This document shows, piece by piece, positions 25,609-34,092 of a stretch of 64,000 nucleotides of DNA. The notes beneath the pieces were generated by a model. That model was given only the letters and a program-made list of their open reading frames with translations. It did no database searches and was not told the DNA's origin. The position numbers and the translations under genes are program-made. The DNA is from Paenibacillus sediminis (GTDB lineage: Bacteria; Bacillota; Bacilli; Paenibacillales; Paenibacillaceae): NCBI RefSeq assembly GCF_017873765.1, contig NZ_JAGGKP010000001.1, positions 434,001-498,000 of the forward strand, written 5' to 3'. The stretch's first letter is position 1. Every line of letters starts with the position of its first letter.

Positions 25609-25971
25609 ATGATGACGGAACAATTGGATACTGGCGAATTACGAATTTCTGATGATGTAGTTGCCAAAATAGCAGGACTCGCTGCTTTGGAAACTCCTGG
25701 TATTGCGGCGATGTCAGGCGGCTTGTCCGAAGGATGGGCGAAAAGACTTAGCGGTAAAAATGTGCAAAAAGGTGTAACAGTCGAGGTTGGTCAACTGGAA
25801 GCGGCTATTGATCTTCGCATTATTGTGTTGTACGAAACGCCAATTCAAGAAGTGTGCCGTATGCTGCAGCAAAATGTTCGTGAAGCTGTTGAGCGTATGA
25901 CAGGCTTAAAAGTTGTTGAAGTAAATGTTAAAGTTGAAGGCGTAGCCTTTAAAGACGATGAAATTGCATAA
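25609..25971 (+). CDS. Asp23/Gls24 family envelope stress protein (first paralogue)
   Basis: A 120-residue protein of the Asp23/Gls24 family: GELRISDDVVAKIAGLAALETPGI at the start (seen in separate pieces), a central beta region with VTVEVGQLEAAIDLRIIVLYE, and the end VVEVNVKVEGVAF. Family members gather at the membrane and respond to cell-envelope stress, usually without an enzymatic site. Start ATG 25609 (MMTEQ) or 25612 are both possible behind AAGGGGG. A second paralogue (yloU) is at 59617. The gene is monocistronic, with its own candidate promoter and a terminator shared with ftsW. Confidence 0.9.
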   Translation: MMTEQLDTGELRISDDVVAKIAGLAALETPGIAAMSGGLSEGWAKRLSGKNVQKGVTVEVGQLEAAIDLRIIVLYETPIQEVCRMLQQNVREAVERMTGLKVVEVNVKVEGVAFKDDEIA

Positions 25972-25976
25972 TACAT

Positions 25977-26012
25977 AAAAAAGACTACAGGTGAGCCTTG
26001 TAGTCTTTTTTT
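25977..26012. terminator. Bidirectional terminator between the Asp23 gene and ftsW
   Basis: AAAAAAGACTACA pairs with TGTAGTCTTTTTTT around a small loop. The ftsW stop codon (25985-25987) lies inside the left arm. Confidence 0.85.
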
Positions 26013-27238
26013 ACGACAACAGATTTTGTTTTTTCCTGCCTCATTGGATGATTGTATTCTCTAGATATGCTTAGCATAATTCCCATACTTACCATCATAA
26101 CGAGCAGTGAGGATCCACCGTAGCTAATGAACGGCAATGTTACTCCGGTGATCGGAATTGTATTCGTGACTCCGCCGATGTTAATAAAAGCTTGAATGGC
26201 AATAAGCCCCATAATACCGACGCCGACGAGTGTCCCAAAGCTGTCAGGACATCTTAAAGCAACAATGAGACCTCGCCAAATAAAATATCCATAGAACAGC
26301 AAGAAAATGGTTGTACCAATAAAGCCGAATTCTTCACCAATGACTGAGAAAATAAAATCGTTAAATGGGTTAGGCAAGTAGTGGAGCTTCTGAATGCTTT
26401 GCCCGAATCCAGCTCCTGTAACGCCGCCGTGACCGATTGCTATCATCGACTGGATGACATTATAACCAGTACCTTGAGCGTCGTCCCAAGGATTAAGAAA
26501 AGCTTGAATACGTCCCATTTTGTAGCTTCCCTCAGCAGCTTTCTGATCTTTGCCGGTAACAGAGCCAATAAGGGCGTTTGCCCCAAGCACAATAGCTGCC
26601 CCAAGCAGGAGAATTCCAATGGAGCCTGCAATATGTTTGATACTGGCGCCGCCTGCAAAAACAATAAGACCGCACGTAGCGACCAGGATTGCGCAGGAAC
26701 CAAAGTCTGGCTGAAGCATGATCAGACCAGCCACGATACCGACGATGAGCATGACCGGTATATAACCTTTTCTCAGATCGCGAAATCGCTCTCCTTTTTT
26801 AGTTATTAGGGCGGAAAGATACAAGATGGTTGCAATTTTCGCAAGTTCAGTAGGTTGAATCCCGAGCGTTCCGATGTTAAACCAACTTCTAGCTCCGTTT
26901 ACTCTCGAGCCCATCCCGGCTACCATCACAAGCATAATTATGGTAACTATAAATACAGGAATAAACAATTTCTTATACTTTGAATAATGAATATTCATGG
27001 CAATAAACATGCCGATCAGACCTAGAAATGCCCATAGCAGCTGTTTTTTTGTAAAGTAGAGAGCGTCATAATTAAAGCGAGCATTCACAACCGCTACACT
27101 TGAACTGGCACTGAAAACCATGACCAGACCAAATCCGACCAACAGCAAGGTGAGGATGAGGAGCTGAAAGTCCGGTGCACCTCTCTTCGGTTGTTGGGGT
27201 TTATTATCTTTCATGTCTAATTCCTGCTTACGCGTCAA
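25985..27238 (-). CDS. ftsW: FtsW/RodA/SpoVE-family peptidoglycan glycosyltransferase
   Basis: A SEDS-family polytopic membrane protein, up to 417 residues with about ten transmembrane segments, which polymerises lipid II with a partner class B PBP. Motifs: FSASS in the first segment, IQPTELAK, the essential aspartate in LQPDFGSC, and the C-terminal LPFISYGGSSLL. Division (FtsW) rather than elongation is preferred because ylaN is nearby, as in B. subtilis; SpoVE or RodA cannot be excluded. The start is unclear: TTG 27238 overlaps the upstream gene by 11 bp, while ATG 27214 (MKDNKPQ) has a weak AGGA. It follows the YugN gene in one operon. Confidence 0.9.
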   Translation of the reverse strand: MTRKQELDMKDNKPQQPKRGAPDFQLLILTLLLVGFGLVMVFSASSSVAVVNARFNYDALYFTKKQLLWAFLGLIGMFIAMNIHYSKYKKLFIPVFIVTIIMLVMVAGMGSRVNGARSWFNIGTLGIQPTELAKIATILYLSALITKKGERFRDLRKGYIPVMLIVGIVAGLIMLQPDFGSCAILVATCGLIVFAGGASIKHIAGSIGILLLGAAIVLGANALIGSVTGKDQKAAEGSYKMGRIQAFLNPWDDAQGTGYNVIQSMIAIGHGGVTGAGFGQSIQKLHYLPNPFNDFIFSVIGEEFGFIGTTIFLLFYGYFIWRGLIVALRCPDSFGTLVGVGIMGLIAIQAFINIGGVTNTIPITGVTLPFISYGGSSLLVMMVSMGIMLSISREYNHPMRQEKTKSVVVKKDYKAHL

Positions 27239-27575
27239 GCAATGCCTTTAGCTGTTTAATTTTTTGCATCGCTGTACTCATTACTGGTTGTGGAATTGGT
27301 GTTTCATACTCAAGGCCATGCGGGAATGTAGCTTTACCTATGTATACTGCTTCAATTGCTAGCACGGTATCTGGTTTCTCCAGTTTCCCTTCAACTGCTC
27401 GCGTGTTCACTCGCAAGAAATATTCAGCGTTGTTTGGCTTGTCTTCAATTTTCAGATCGTATGTAGCACGGTAGTATTCCCATTGCCAGCGAATAAAACC
27501 TACTTTTTCAGCGGTTTCATCGAGGTATGAAAGCTCGCATTTTAATCCGTCTAAACCTGTATTCTCGATAATCAT
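27228..27575 (-). CDS. YugN-like family protein
   Basis: A 115-residue cytoplasmic protein of the YugN-like family, whose function is unknown. Matching parts are MIIENTGLDGLKCELSYLD at the start, FIRWQWEYYRATYD, the middle YFLRVNTRAVEGKLE and the late PHGLEYE. I chose ATG 27575, eight nt after GAGGAGGA; a TTG 18 nt further upstream lies before that site. It overlaps the start of ftsW by about 11 bp on the minus strand, so the two are probably cotranscribed. Confidence 0.8.
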   Translation of the reverse strand: MIIENTGLDGLKCELSYLDETAEKVGFIRWQWEYYRATYDLKIEDKPNNAEYFLRVNTRAVEGKLEKPDTVLAIEAVYIGKATFPHGLEYETPIPQPVMSTAMQKIKQLKALLDA

Positions 27576-27731
27576 AATCTGTGTCCTCCTCAACTTATGA
27601 AACTACCAAAAACTTCTCTATTCATGATAGTATGTTTCAGACACTTGTGCAACATATTCATCACGCAATATATGTAATGAATTGGATAATTCTGCTACAA
27701 TAGTTTAATAGATTTGAAAGGATGGGGGATT

Positions 27732-28907
27732 ATGAAAGGACAAGAAGTACATAAGTTATTTCCTGATATGATCAAGTGGCGGCGCTATTTACATCAGCAT
27801 CCTGAATTGTCTTTTCATGAAGAGCATACAGCCGCATTTGTAGCGAGTACCCTTCGAAGTTTTGATATTGATGTGAGAACAGGAGTCGGCGGCCACGGTG
27901 TGATCGGAACGATATATGGCAGTAAGCCTGGTAAAACGGTCGTGCTCCGCGCAGATATGGATGCGCTGCCTATTCAAGATGAGAAGACCGTAGAATACGC
28001 ATCGAAAACAGCAGGTGTCATGCATGCATGCGGTCATGATGGTCATACGGCCACACTGCTCGCTGTAGCTCGCTATTTTAAAGAACGGCCAAGTGAGATT
28101 GAGGGAGAAATTAGGCTGTTGTTTCAGCCGAGCGAAGAGGTATGTCCCGGCGGAGCTGTTGGCGTCATAAAGGACGGGGCTCTAGAGGGGGCTGATGTCA
28201 TTTACGGCGTTCATCTCTGGACTCCAATCGATGTAGGAACGGTTGCGAGCGCTCCCGGACCGCTAATGGCAGCAGCCGATGAATTTTTTATAGATATTAC
28301 AGGTAAAGGCGGACACGGCGGAATGCCGCATATGAGTGTCGACAGTGTTGTGGCAGCGTCCGCATTAGTGATGCAGCTCCAGACAATCGTGAGTCGTTCT
28401 GTAGACCCGCTTATTCCTGCTGTCGTCACGGTAGGAACCATAAATGGCGGAGCAGCCCAGAATGTTATTGCCGAGACGTGCCGTATTACAGGGACGGTAA
28501 GAACCTTTGATGAGGATACAAGAATGCTTATTCGCCGCCGCATTGAACAGATGACCGAAATGATCTGTGCGGCTTATAATACAGAAGCGAGCATTCGTTA
28601 TGTTATGGGTTATCCGCCTCTTGTGAATAATGATGAAGAGACTTCGCGGTTTTTTAGGGAAGCTGTAAAAGTGTTTGGAGAAGACAAGGTAGGGCGAATT
28701 CCGAAGCTCATGCCTGCAGAGGACTTTTCTTACTATTTAGAAAACATCCCTGGCTGCTTCATGTTTGTTGGCGCAGGAAATGAAGCCAAGGGCGCTGTAT
28801 ACCCGCATCATCACCCTAAATTCGATTTTGATGAGGACGCCATGATTCATGCGGCAAATCTGCTGATTGCGATGACGCAATCTTATTTAACCGAAATGAA
28901 ATCTTAA
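27732..28907 (+). CDS. M20-family amidohydrolase
   Basis: A 391-residue metal-dependent amidohydrolase of the hippurate hydrolase / N-acyl-amino-acid deacylase group. Binuclear metal ligands sit in MHACGHDGHTA, QPSEEVCPGGA (catalytic Glu), GVHLW, and the C-terminal YPHHHPKFDFDEDAM; a dimerisation lid domain interrupts the catalytic domain. It should cleave an N-acyl bond from an amino acid. The substrate is unknown: N-acetyl-diaminopimelate deacetylase (DapL/YkuR type) is possible, but there is no dapD neighbour. ATG 27732 follows AGGATGGGGG; TTG 27714 upstream precedes that site. A hairpin lies ten nt after the stop. Confidence 0.9.
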   Translation: MKGQEVHKLFPDMIKWRRYLHQHPELSFHEEHTAAFVASTLRSFDIDVRTGVGGHGVIGTIYGSKPGKTVVLRADMDALPIQDEKTVEYASKTAGVMHACGHDGHTATLLAVARYFKERPSEIEGEIRLLFQPSEEVCPGGAVGVIKDGALEGADVIYGVHLWTPIDVGTVASAPGPLMAAADEFFIDITGKGGHGGMPHMSVDSVVAASALVMQLQTIVSRSVDPLIPAVVTVGTINGGAAQNVIAETCRITGTVRTFDEDTRMLIRRRIEQMTEMICAAYNTEASIRYVMGYPPLVNNDEETSRFFREAVKVFGEDKVGRIPKLMPAEDFSYYLENIPGCFMFVGAGNEAKGAVYPHHHPKFDFDEDAMIHAANLLIAMTQSYLTEMKS

Positions 28908-28917
28908 TATGCATGCT

Positions 28918-28960
28918 AAATCCCTCTTTTGGAAAATCTAATTTCGAAAAGGAGGGATTT
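28918..28960 (+). promoter_or_regulatory. Hairpin that masks the CBS-gene ribosome binding site
   Basis: AAATCCCTCTTTT (28918-28930) can pair with AAAAGGAGGGATTT (28947-28960), leaving one bulged G and a 16-nt loop. The right arm contains the AAGGAGG Shine-Dalgarno of the CBS gene (ATG 28964). It may be a translational switch or a terminator-like end of the preceding gene. Confidence 0.55.
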
Positions 28961-28963
28961 TAC

Positions 28964-29395
28964 ATGAAGACAGTCAAAGAATTAATGACGACAAATTGCG
29001 AAACGGTTACCACTCAGGACAACATCTACGAAGTTGCCGTTAAAATGAAGCAGAACGATGTGGGCATTATTCCAGTCGTGGATACAGACGGTCAGACGCT
29101 GATCGGTGTCGTTACCGACCGTGACCTTGTCGTTCGTGGATATGCAGAGAAACATTCTGGGTCCACATCTGTCGAAAAAGTAATGACAACAAGCATTCGA
29201 ACAGCATCTCCAGATATGTCTGTTGATGATGCTGCGGAACTTATGGCTGAGCAGCAAATTCGCAGATTGCCGGTTACGGACAACAATCACAAACTTCTAG
29301 GCATTATATCGATCGGTGATTTGGCCGTTCGAAATATTTTCGCGGATAATGCGGGTGCAGCACTTTCTCAAATTTCCCAACAACATTTACACTAA
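28964..29395 (+). CDS. CBS-domain pair protein
   Basis: A 143-residue protein that is almost only two CBS domains: VKELMTTNCETVTTQDNIYEVA to GVVTDRDLVVRGYA, then VEKVMTTSIRTASPDMSVDDAA to GIISIGDLAVRNIF. Such Bateman modules bind adenosine nucleotides and act as energy sensors, but the controlled partner is unknown. It lacks the ACT domain of AcuB, so it does not replace the missing acuB. ATG 28964 follows AAGGAGGGATTTTAC; an upstream frame from 28913 has no site. Translation may be limited by the hairpin at 28918-28960. Confidence 0.88.
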   Translation: MKTVKELMTTNCETVTTQDNIYEVAVKMKQNDVGIIPVVDTDGQTLIGVVTDRDLVVRGYAEKHSGSTSVEKVMTTSIRTASPDMSVDDAAELMAEQQIRRLPVTDNNHKLLGIISIGDLAVRNIFADNAGAALSQISQQHLH

Positions 29396-29414
29396 AGTGA
29401 GCTTAGTGCATGAT

Positions 29415-29458
29415 AAAGAAGTTCATGTCCGATATTAATCGGAATGAACTTCTTTTTC
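29415..29458. terminator. Strong hairpin between the CBS gene and xpb
   Basis: AAAGAAGTTCAT (29415-29426) with ATGAACTTCTTT (29444-29455), plus inner CCGAT/ATCGG, then T. It ends the CBS transcript, but it is only 27 nt before the xpb start. Confidence 0.85.
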
Positions 29459-29484
29459 TAGCTTTATTGGCAGGAGGAAAGATT

Positions 29485-31197
29485 ATGTTAAACAGCCAGC
29501 GATCGTGTATCGTACAACGTGATTTTACAGTTCTTCTGGACACGTCGCATCCGGGCTTTGAAGAGGCGCGGCAACAGCTAAGCTGTTTTGCGGAATTGAT
29601 TAAGAGTCTCTCTACCTTTTATACGTACCGGATGACGCGTATTTCTCTATGGAATGCTGCCGCGACCGGATGGTCTGCATCTGATATTGTGAATACGCTG
29701 CAGCAATTATCCAAATGGGACGTTCCGCAAAAGTTAATTCAAGATATAGAACAGTTGGTGCTGCGTTATGGGAAGCTGCTGCTTGTGCCAGATGACAGCG
29801 ATGAACATATTATCCATTTAGAATGCACAGACGATAAATTACTTCAAGAAATAATAAGTTATCCATCTTTATCGATCTATTGGGAAGTTGATGATTCAGC
29901 TGCACGAATAAAGGTAGTATCAAGTATGCGCGGTCATCTCAAGCAAGAGTTGATGCGCCTTGGATATCCGGTTATTGATTTAGTAGGGTATCACCTTGGG
30001 AAGCCGCTTCACTTTGGGTTAGCGAAGCAACTGCCTGATGGTTCAGATTTTCGTCTGAGATCTTATCAACAAGACGCGATTCGTGCTTTTGAAGGTTCTC
30101 AGACCGCTGCCGGCGGAAGCGGGGTACTTGTACTTCCGTGCGGAGCAGGCAAGACGGTAATAGGGATTGGGATCATGGAACGATTTCAATGCGAGACACT
30201 TATTCTTACGTCAAACAGCACTTCGGTAAAACAATGGATTAACGAAATCGTCAGCACAACGAGTCTCTCTGCATCGGATATTGGAGAATACTCTGGTCTT
30301 AAAAAAGAAGTTAAACCGATTACTGTTGCTACTTATCAGATTCTAACTCACCGTAAATCGAAGGACGATCCGTTTGAACATATGAAGCTGTTTGATGAGC
30401 GGGATTGGGGACTTATTATCTACGATGAAGTTCATCTGCTTCCTGCACCCGTGTTCCGGGCGACCGCTGATATTCAAGCGACAAGGCGGCTAGGTCTTAC
30501 CGCGACGCTGGTCCGTGAAGATGGGTGTGAACAGGATGTGTTCTCGCTCATCGGACCTAAGAGATTTGAAGTTCCATGGAAAGAGCTTGAGAAGCAAGGG
30601 TGGATTGCTAGGGTCGAATGCGAAGAATGGCGAGTAGATATGCCTAGAACGACATTAGAGAGATATCGTCTTGCTGAGAAGAAGGAACAATTTCGGATTG
30701 CCGCAGAAAACTCAAACAAATTGCCGGTCATTAGACAACTGCTTAATAAACATTTAGGGCTGCCTGCGCTGATCATAGGCCAATACATAGATCAATTGAA
30801 AGAAATCGCTGCTAAGCTGAATGCCCCGCTAATTTCTGGAGAGATGCCCCAGCAGCAGCGAAATGAATGGTATGCCAAGTTTAAAGAAGGTAAAGTGCCG
30901 GTGATCGTCGTTTCAAAGGTCGCTAATTTTGCCGTTGATTTGCCGGATGCAGCCGTTGCCATTCAAGTATCAGGCAGTTTCGGTTCGCGCCAGGAAGAAG
31001 CGCAGCGTCTTGGACGTATACTTCGTCCGAAGAAAGATTCAAATACCGCGTTTTTTTATACGATTGTGTCTCAGGATACCCGGGAACAAGATTTTGCTTT
31101 GCGGCGCCAATTGTTTTTGATTGAACAAGGGTATGAGTATAGCATCCACTATGTAAATGAAGAAGAGCTTGGCATGGAGGCGATTTCGGGAACATGA
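29485..31197 (+). CDS. XPB/Rad25-type superfamily 2 DNA helicase
   Basis: A 570-residue helicase of the XPB family, known in archaea and some bacteria as a repair or transcription-linked DNA translocase. The N-terminal 190 residues form a damage-recognition-like region; Walker A is PCGAGKTVIG (220-224), Walker B is YDEVHLL (DEVH 314-317), motif III TATLVREDG contains the XPB-specific RED motif, and motif VI is EEAQRLGRILRPK. ATG 29485 follows AGGAGGAAAGATT; upstream in-frame codons run through a terminator hairpin. Its TGA overlaps the ATG of the next gene (ATGA), so the two are translated together and probably work together. Confidence 0.92.
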   Translation: MLNSQRSCIVQRDFTVLLDTSHPGFEEARQQLSCFAELIKSLSTFYTYRMTRISLWNAAATGWSASDIVNTLQQLSKWDVPQKLIQDIEQLVLRYGKLLLVPDDSDEHIIHLECTDDKLLQEIISYPSLSIYWEVDDSAARIKVVSSMRGHLKQELMRLGYPVIDLVGYHLGKPLHFGLAKQLPDGSDFRLRSYQQDAIRAFEGSQTAAGGSGVLVLPCGAGKTVIGIGIMERFQCETLILTSNSTSVKQWINEIVSTTSLSASDIGEYSGLKKEVKPITVATYQILTHRKSKDDPFEHMKLFDERDWGLIIYDEVHLLPAPVFRATADIQATRRLGLTATLVREDGCEQDVFSLIGPKRFEVPWKELEKQGWIARVECEEWRVDMPRTTLERYRLAEKKEQFRIAAENSNKLPVIRQLLNKHLGLPALIIGQYIDQLKEIAAKLNAPLISGEMPQQQRNEWYAKFKEGKVPVIVVSKVANFAVDLPDAAVAIQVSGSFGSRQEEAQRLGRILRPKKDSNTAFFYTIVSQDTREQDFALRRQLFLIEQGYEYSIHYVNEEELGMEAISGT

Positions 31198-33098
31198 ATG
31201 CGGTGACTAACACCAAACAAATTCAACCAAAAGAACAGGTTGCAGTACTCTCGCTAGCAGGTCGAAAAGTTCTTAAAAATCTGCTGCAGCGTTATGCTGG
31301 ACAGCCGTTCTTGCAAGAGCAACTTGTGCAGCTCCCGATTTCGGACCTAAGCGGTGCTGAAGTCATTGTGGAGTTTATTCAGCTTCGCAGACTTGGACTT
31401 ATTCGTGCAGTGAAAAAGGCTTGGGGGGAAAGGCTATACTATATCCCTGAAGACTTCTTATCCGAGCTTCAGCAATCAATGTTCAATATTCACGTGTCTC
31501 AAGCTGAACCTTCAGAGATTACTTTAACGAAAGAAGCGAAGAGCGGAATTGCAAATGATTTGTTCCGAGCATTAGTGTGGGCTGGAAAGAATGGATTGCC
31601 CATTACAGCTAAAGGAACGTTGCATAAGAAAACAATGAACAAGTTAAGTGAGCAGATCGAAGTGAGCTGTGAAGATTTTAACTTGCTCGAACTGAAGTAT
31701 GTTCATCAAGATATTTATCCCGTCCATTTGGCGGTTGTGTTGGATTTGCTGCTCTACACCGGTTTAGTGCGTAAAGGCAGCGATGCCTTTTTATTAGAAA
31801 CTACTGCAATTGAAGGATGGCTTAACAAATCGTTTCAGGAAATGCAGCATATTTTATTTTGGGCAGCGATGGAAAGATATACGATTCCGAATCCAAGTCT
31901 GCAGCATTATCGGTACAGTATACTATCGCCTTCATTAATGACAACAGGTTGGTACAGAGTTCGAGATGTTCTGCAATCCCTTGAGCAAGAAGGATTAATG
32001 GATTCGCCAGAAATTGCTGAGATCAATGCGCAGGCCATTGGCTTTTTGCACATGATGAATGCGTTTGGATTTGCCGATGTGGGGGAAGATTCAAGCGGGA
32101 ATGTTTGTTTTCGTTTGATAAGTTCATTTCATGAAACGATTTCTTTAACCGATATACATAAAAGTGAAGAAATTAAGCCAACAGGACGATTCTATGTTGA
32201 GCCGGACTTCGAAATTGTCGTTCCTCCGGATGTTCCGTATTCTGTGCGCTGGGAATTAGAAATTTGCGCCGAATTCGTAAAGATGGATCTCATGTCCATA
32301 TACAAGTTATCGAAGAACAGTCTGGCTGAAGCAACGGAACATGAGAGATCGATCCAAGATATAACCTCCTTTTTGGAGGGAAATTCCTTAACAGGGCTGC
32401 CGGATAATATTAAAGTAACGATTGCTCAGTGGGGCAAAGAAATCGGACGCACGCATTTTGCAGCTGTCACCTTGCTTCGTTGCACCGATGAGGAGGCGGC
32501 AGACGAAATTGCGAGCCATCCTAGGCTAAACGAAGTGGTTAAGCGCATCGGTCCGCGAGATTTTATCGTAGAATCAGATCAAATTGCGGGTATTCGGCCA
32601 GTTTTGGAAAAGATGGGATTATCGCCTCGTAAGCAAGTTCACGGTTTGGGCGATGAGTACACGATATTTCCGCGTATCCCATTTCATACAGCTGACAATG
32701 ATTCATCTCTTGGAGACACTCAATATATAGATACAGATGGCAGCAAGGGAATCGTATACAGCGGAAGAACATTACACTTCTATGAGGAGGATCATGATAT
32801 TCCAGATGCTGACGTGTTTTTTCCTACAATTGATTCGGTACCTGCAATGTGGAGCAAAGAGATGAGAACTTATCATCCATCAACTGCCCAGAAAATAATG
32901 GAGCAGGCGCTTGATTGGAAGACAAGTGTGTTGCTGAGCATAGAAGGGACAACGGTTGAATTTATTCCTCATCAGATTCAATCTCGCGATCGTTGGAAAG
33001 CAAGAGGATATATTCGCTCAGAAGCGGACCCTGCAGTATGGACAGAGCTGGAAGCGGGAGATTGGGAGGAAATGAAGCTAGTACTGCCTTCAAAATAA
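31194..33098 (+). CDS. Helicase-associated (Helicase_C_3 / XPB N-terminal-like) protein
   Basis: A 634-residue protein without Walker motifs. It starts with winged-helix-like parts (AGRKVLKNLLQRYAG; VEFIQLRRLGLIR) and has a later region around FYVEPDFEIVVPPDVPYSVR, a pattern of the helicase C-terminal domain found beside bacterial XPB. The stretch RVRDVLQSLEQEGL also looks DNA-binding. I see no convincing nuclease motif, unlike archaeal Bax1. Its four-base overlap with xpb suggests a fixed stoichiometric partner, but its activity is unknown. It is followed by a 165-bp gap with a weak TTTACC-17-TATAAA promoter candidate for ylbF. Confidence 0.85.
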   Translation: MNAVTNTKQIQPKEQVAVLSLAGRKVLKNLLQRYAGQPFLQEQLVQLPISDLSGAEVIVEFIQLRRLGLIRAVKKAWGERLYYIPEDFLSELQQSMFNIHVSQAEPSEITLTKEAKSGIANDLFRALVWAGKNGLPITAKGTLHKKTMNKLSEQIEVSCEDFNLLELKYVHQDIYPVHLAVVLDLLLYTGLVRKGSDAFLLETTAIEGWLNKSFQEMQHILFWAAMERYTIPNPSLQHYRYSILSPSLMTTGWYRVRDVLQSLEQEGLMDSPEIAEINAQAIGFLHMMNAFGFADVGEDSSGNVCFRLISSFHETISLTDIHKSEEIKPTGRFYVEPDFEIVVPPDVPYSVRWELEICAEFVKMDLMSIYKLSKNSLAEATEHERSIQDITSFLEGNSLTGLPDNIKVTIAQWGKEIGRTHFAAVTLLRCTDEEAADEIASHPRLNEVVKRIGPRDFIVESDQIAGIRPVLEKMGLSPRKQVHGLGDEYTIFPRIPFHTADNDSSLGDTQYIDTDGSKGIVYSGRTLHFYEEDHDIPDADVFFPTIDSVPAMWSKEMRTYHPSTAQKIMEQALDWKTSVLLSIEGTTVEFIPHQIQSRDRWKARGYIRSEADPAVWTELEAGDWEEMKLVLPSK

Positions 33099-33272
33099 AG
33101 ATGAAAATAAACAAAAGATGCAGGCGATTGGCAATAATTACGGTTAAACATTTTTTACAGATAGTGGGACAACTACTTCTTTACCTTCAATTCTTATGGT
33201 ATTATAAAAGAGTCTACCTTATGGGTTTAAGTCGGCTAAGGTAGAACAATGTAAAGAATTGAGATGAAATTC

Positions 33273-33710
33273 ATGAGCGTATTAGAGAAAAATACGGTTG
33301 ACATGGCCAAGTTACTGACATACGCCTATGAATTAGGCGATATGATAAACAATTCGGTAGAAATTGCGAATTATTTATATTGGAAGCAAAAGGTTGCTGA
33401 ACATCCTGAAATTCAAGCACTAGTTAAACAGATGGAGCGCAAAAAAGAGCTCTTTGAAGAAACGCAGCGTTTCGGTCATTTCCATCCGAATTATCACTCT
33501 GCCAAAGATGAAGTTAAGGCAATAGAGGATCAATTGGATAAATTTGAAGAAGTGCGGCGCTTTAAACAAGCGGAGAAAAATATTGATGAAATGTTTCATC
33601 AAATATCGGAGATGATTGCATACTCCGTCTCGGATACCATTAAAGTGCCAAGCAATGATCCGAATCCGAAAGGCGGCTGCGGCAGCGGCGGCAAATGCAG
33701 CTGCGGTTAA
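33273..33710 (+). CDS. ylbF: YlbF/RicF-family regulator
   Basis: A 145-residue protein of the YlbF (RicF) family. B. subtilis RicF with RicA and RicT forms the Y complex that binds iron-sulfur clusters and helps RNase Y cut mRNAs, with effects on competence, sporulation and biofilm. The family pattern is seen in QRFGHFHPNYHSAKDEVK, FKQAEKNIDEM and SDTIKVPS. The C-terminus GGCGSGGKCSCG keeps the cysteine-rich tail. The start is ATG 33273 or the in-frame ATG 33264 nine nt upstream; both have poor Shine-Dalgarno sequences. It is followed by ylbG, as in B. subtilis. Confidence 0.9.
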   Translation: MSVLEKNTVDMAKLLTYAYELGDMINNSVEIANYLYWKQKVAEHPEIQALVKQMERKKELFEETQRFGHFHPNYHSAKDEVKAIEDQLDKFEEVRRFKQAEKNIDEMFHQISEMIAYSVSDTIKVPSNDPNPKGGCGSGGKCSCG

Positions 33711-33766
33711 AGAATGCTTCATTCTGTCTCTAGGTAAAGACAGGAGAAAGTGAGGTAGAAAGAACA

Positions 33767-34030
33767 ATGTTTCCGGAACGCACTGGTTTCATTATTTGGG
33801 TGAGTGATTTAAAAGCAGCTAAAAATTTAGAAAAATACGGTACAGTGCATTATATTTCACGCCGGATGCATTATGTCGTTATGTATGTAAATGCAGATCG
33901 TGCTGAGGATACGATGAGAAATGTCCGTAAGCTTTCTTATGTACGTAAAATTGAGCGTTCTTACCGTAATGAAATAAAAACAGAATATAGTAAAAACAAC
34001 CCAGATCTTACCGTTTTAAATAATGCATGA
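33767..34030 (+). CDS. ylbG: YlbG family protein (DUF2129)
   Basis: An 87-residue basic protein of unknown function, always found next to ylbF. Diagnostic parts are RTGFIIWVSDLKAAKNLEKYG, MHYVVMYVN and KLSYVRKIERSYRNEI (each split over the ferredoxin-like fold expected for the family). It follows ylbF by 56 bp and a terminator closes the pair. Start ATG 33767 is preceded by GAGGTAG. Confidence 0.9.
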   Translation: MFPERTGFIIWVSDLKAAKNLEKYGTVHYISRRMHYVVMYVNADRAEDTMRNVRKLSYVRKIERSYRNEIKTEYSKNNPDLTVLNNA

Positions 34031-34067
34031 CTAGATGGATATAACTTATATGGAAACTCAACAGACA

Positions 34068-34092
34068 GCGGCCTTAATGGCCGTTTTTTTTC
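34068..34092 (+). terminator. Rho-independent terminator after ylbG
   Basis: CGGCC (34069-34073), loop TTAAT, GGCCG (34079-34083), then eight T. Confidence 0.88.
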
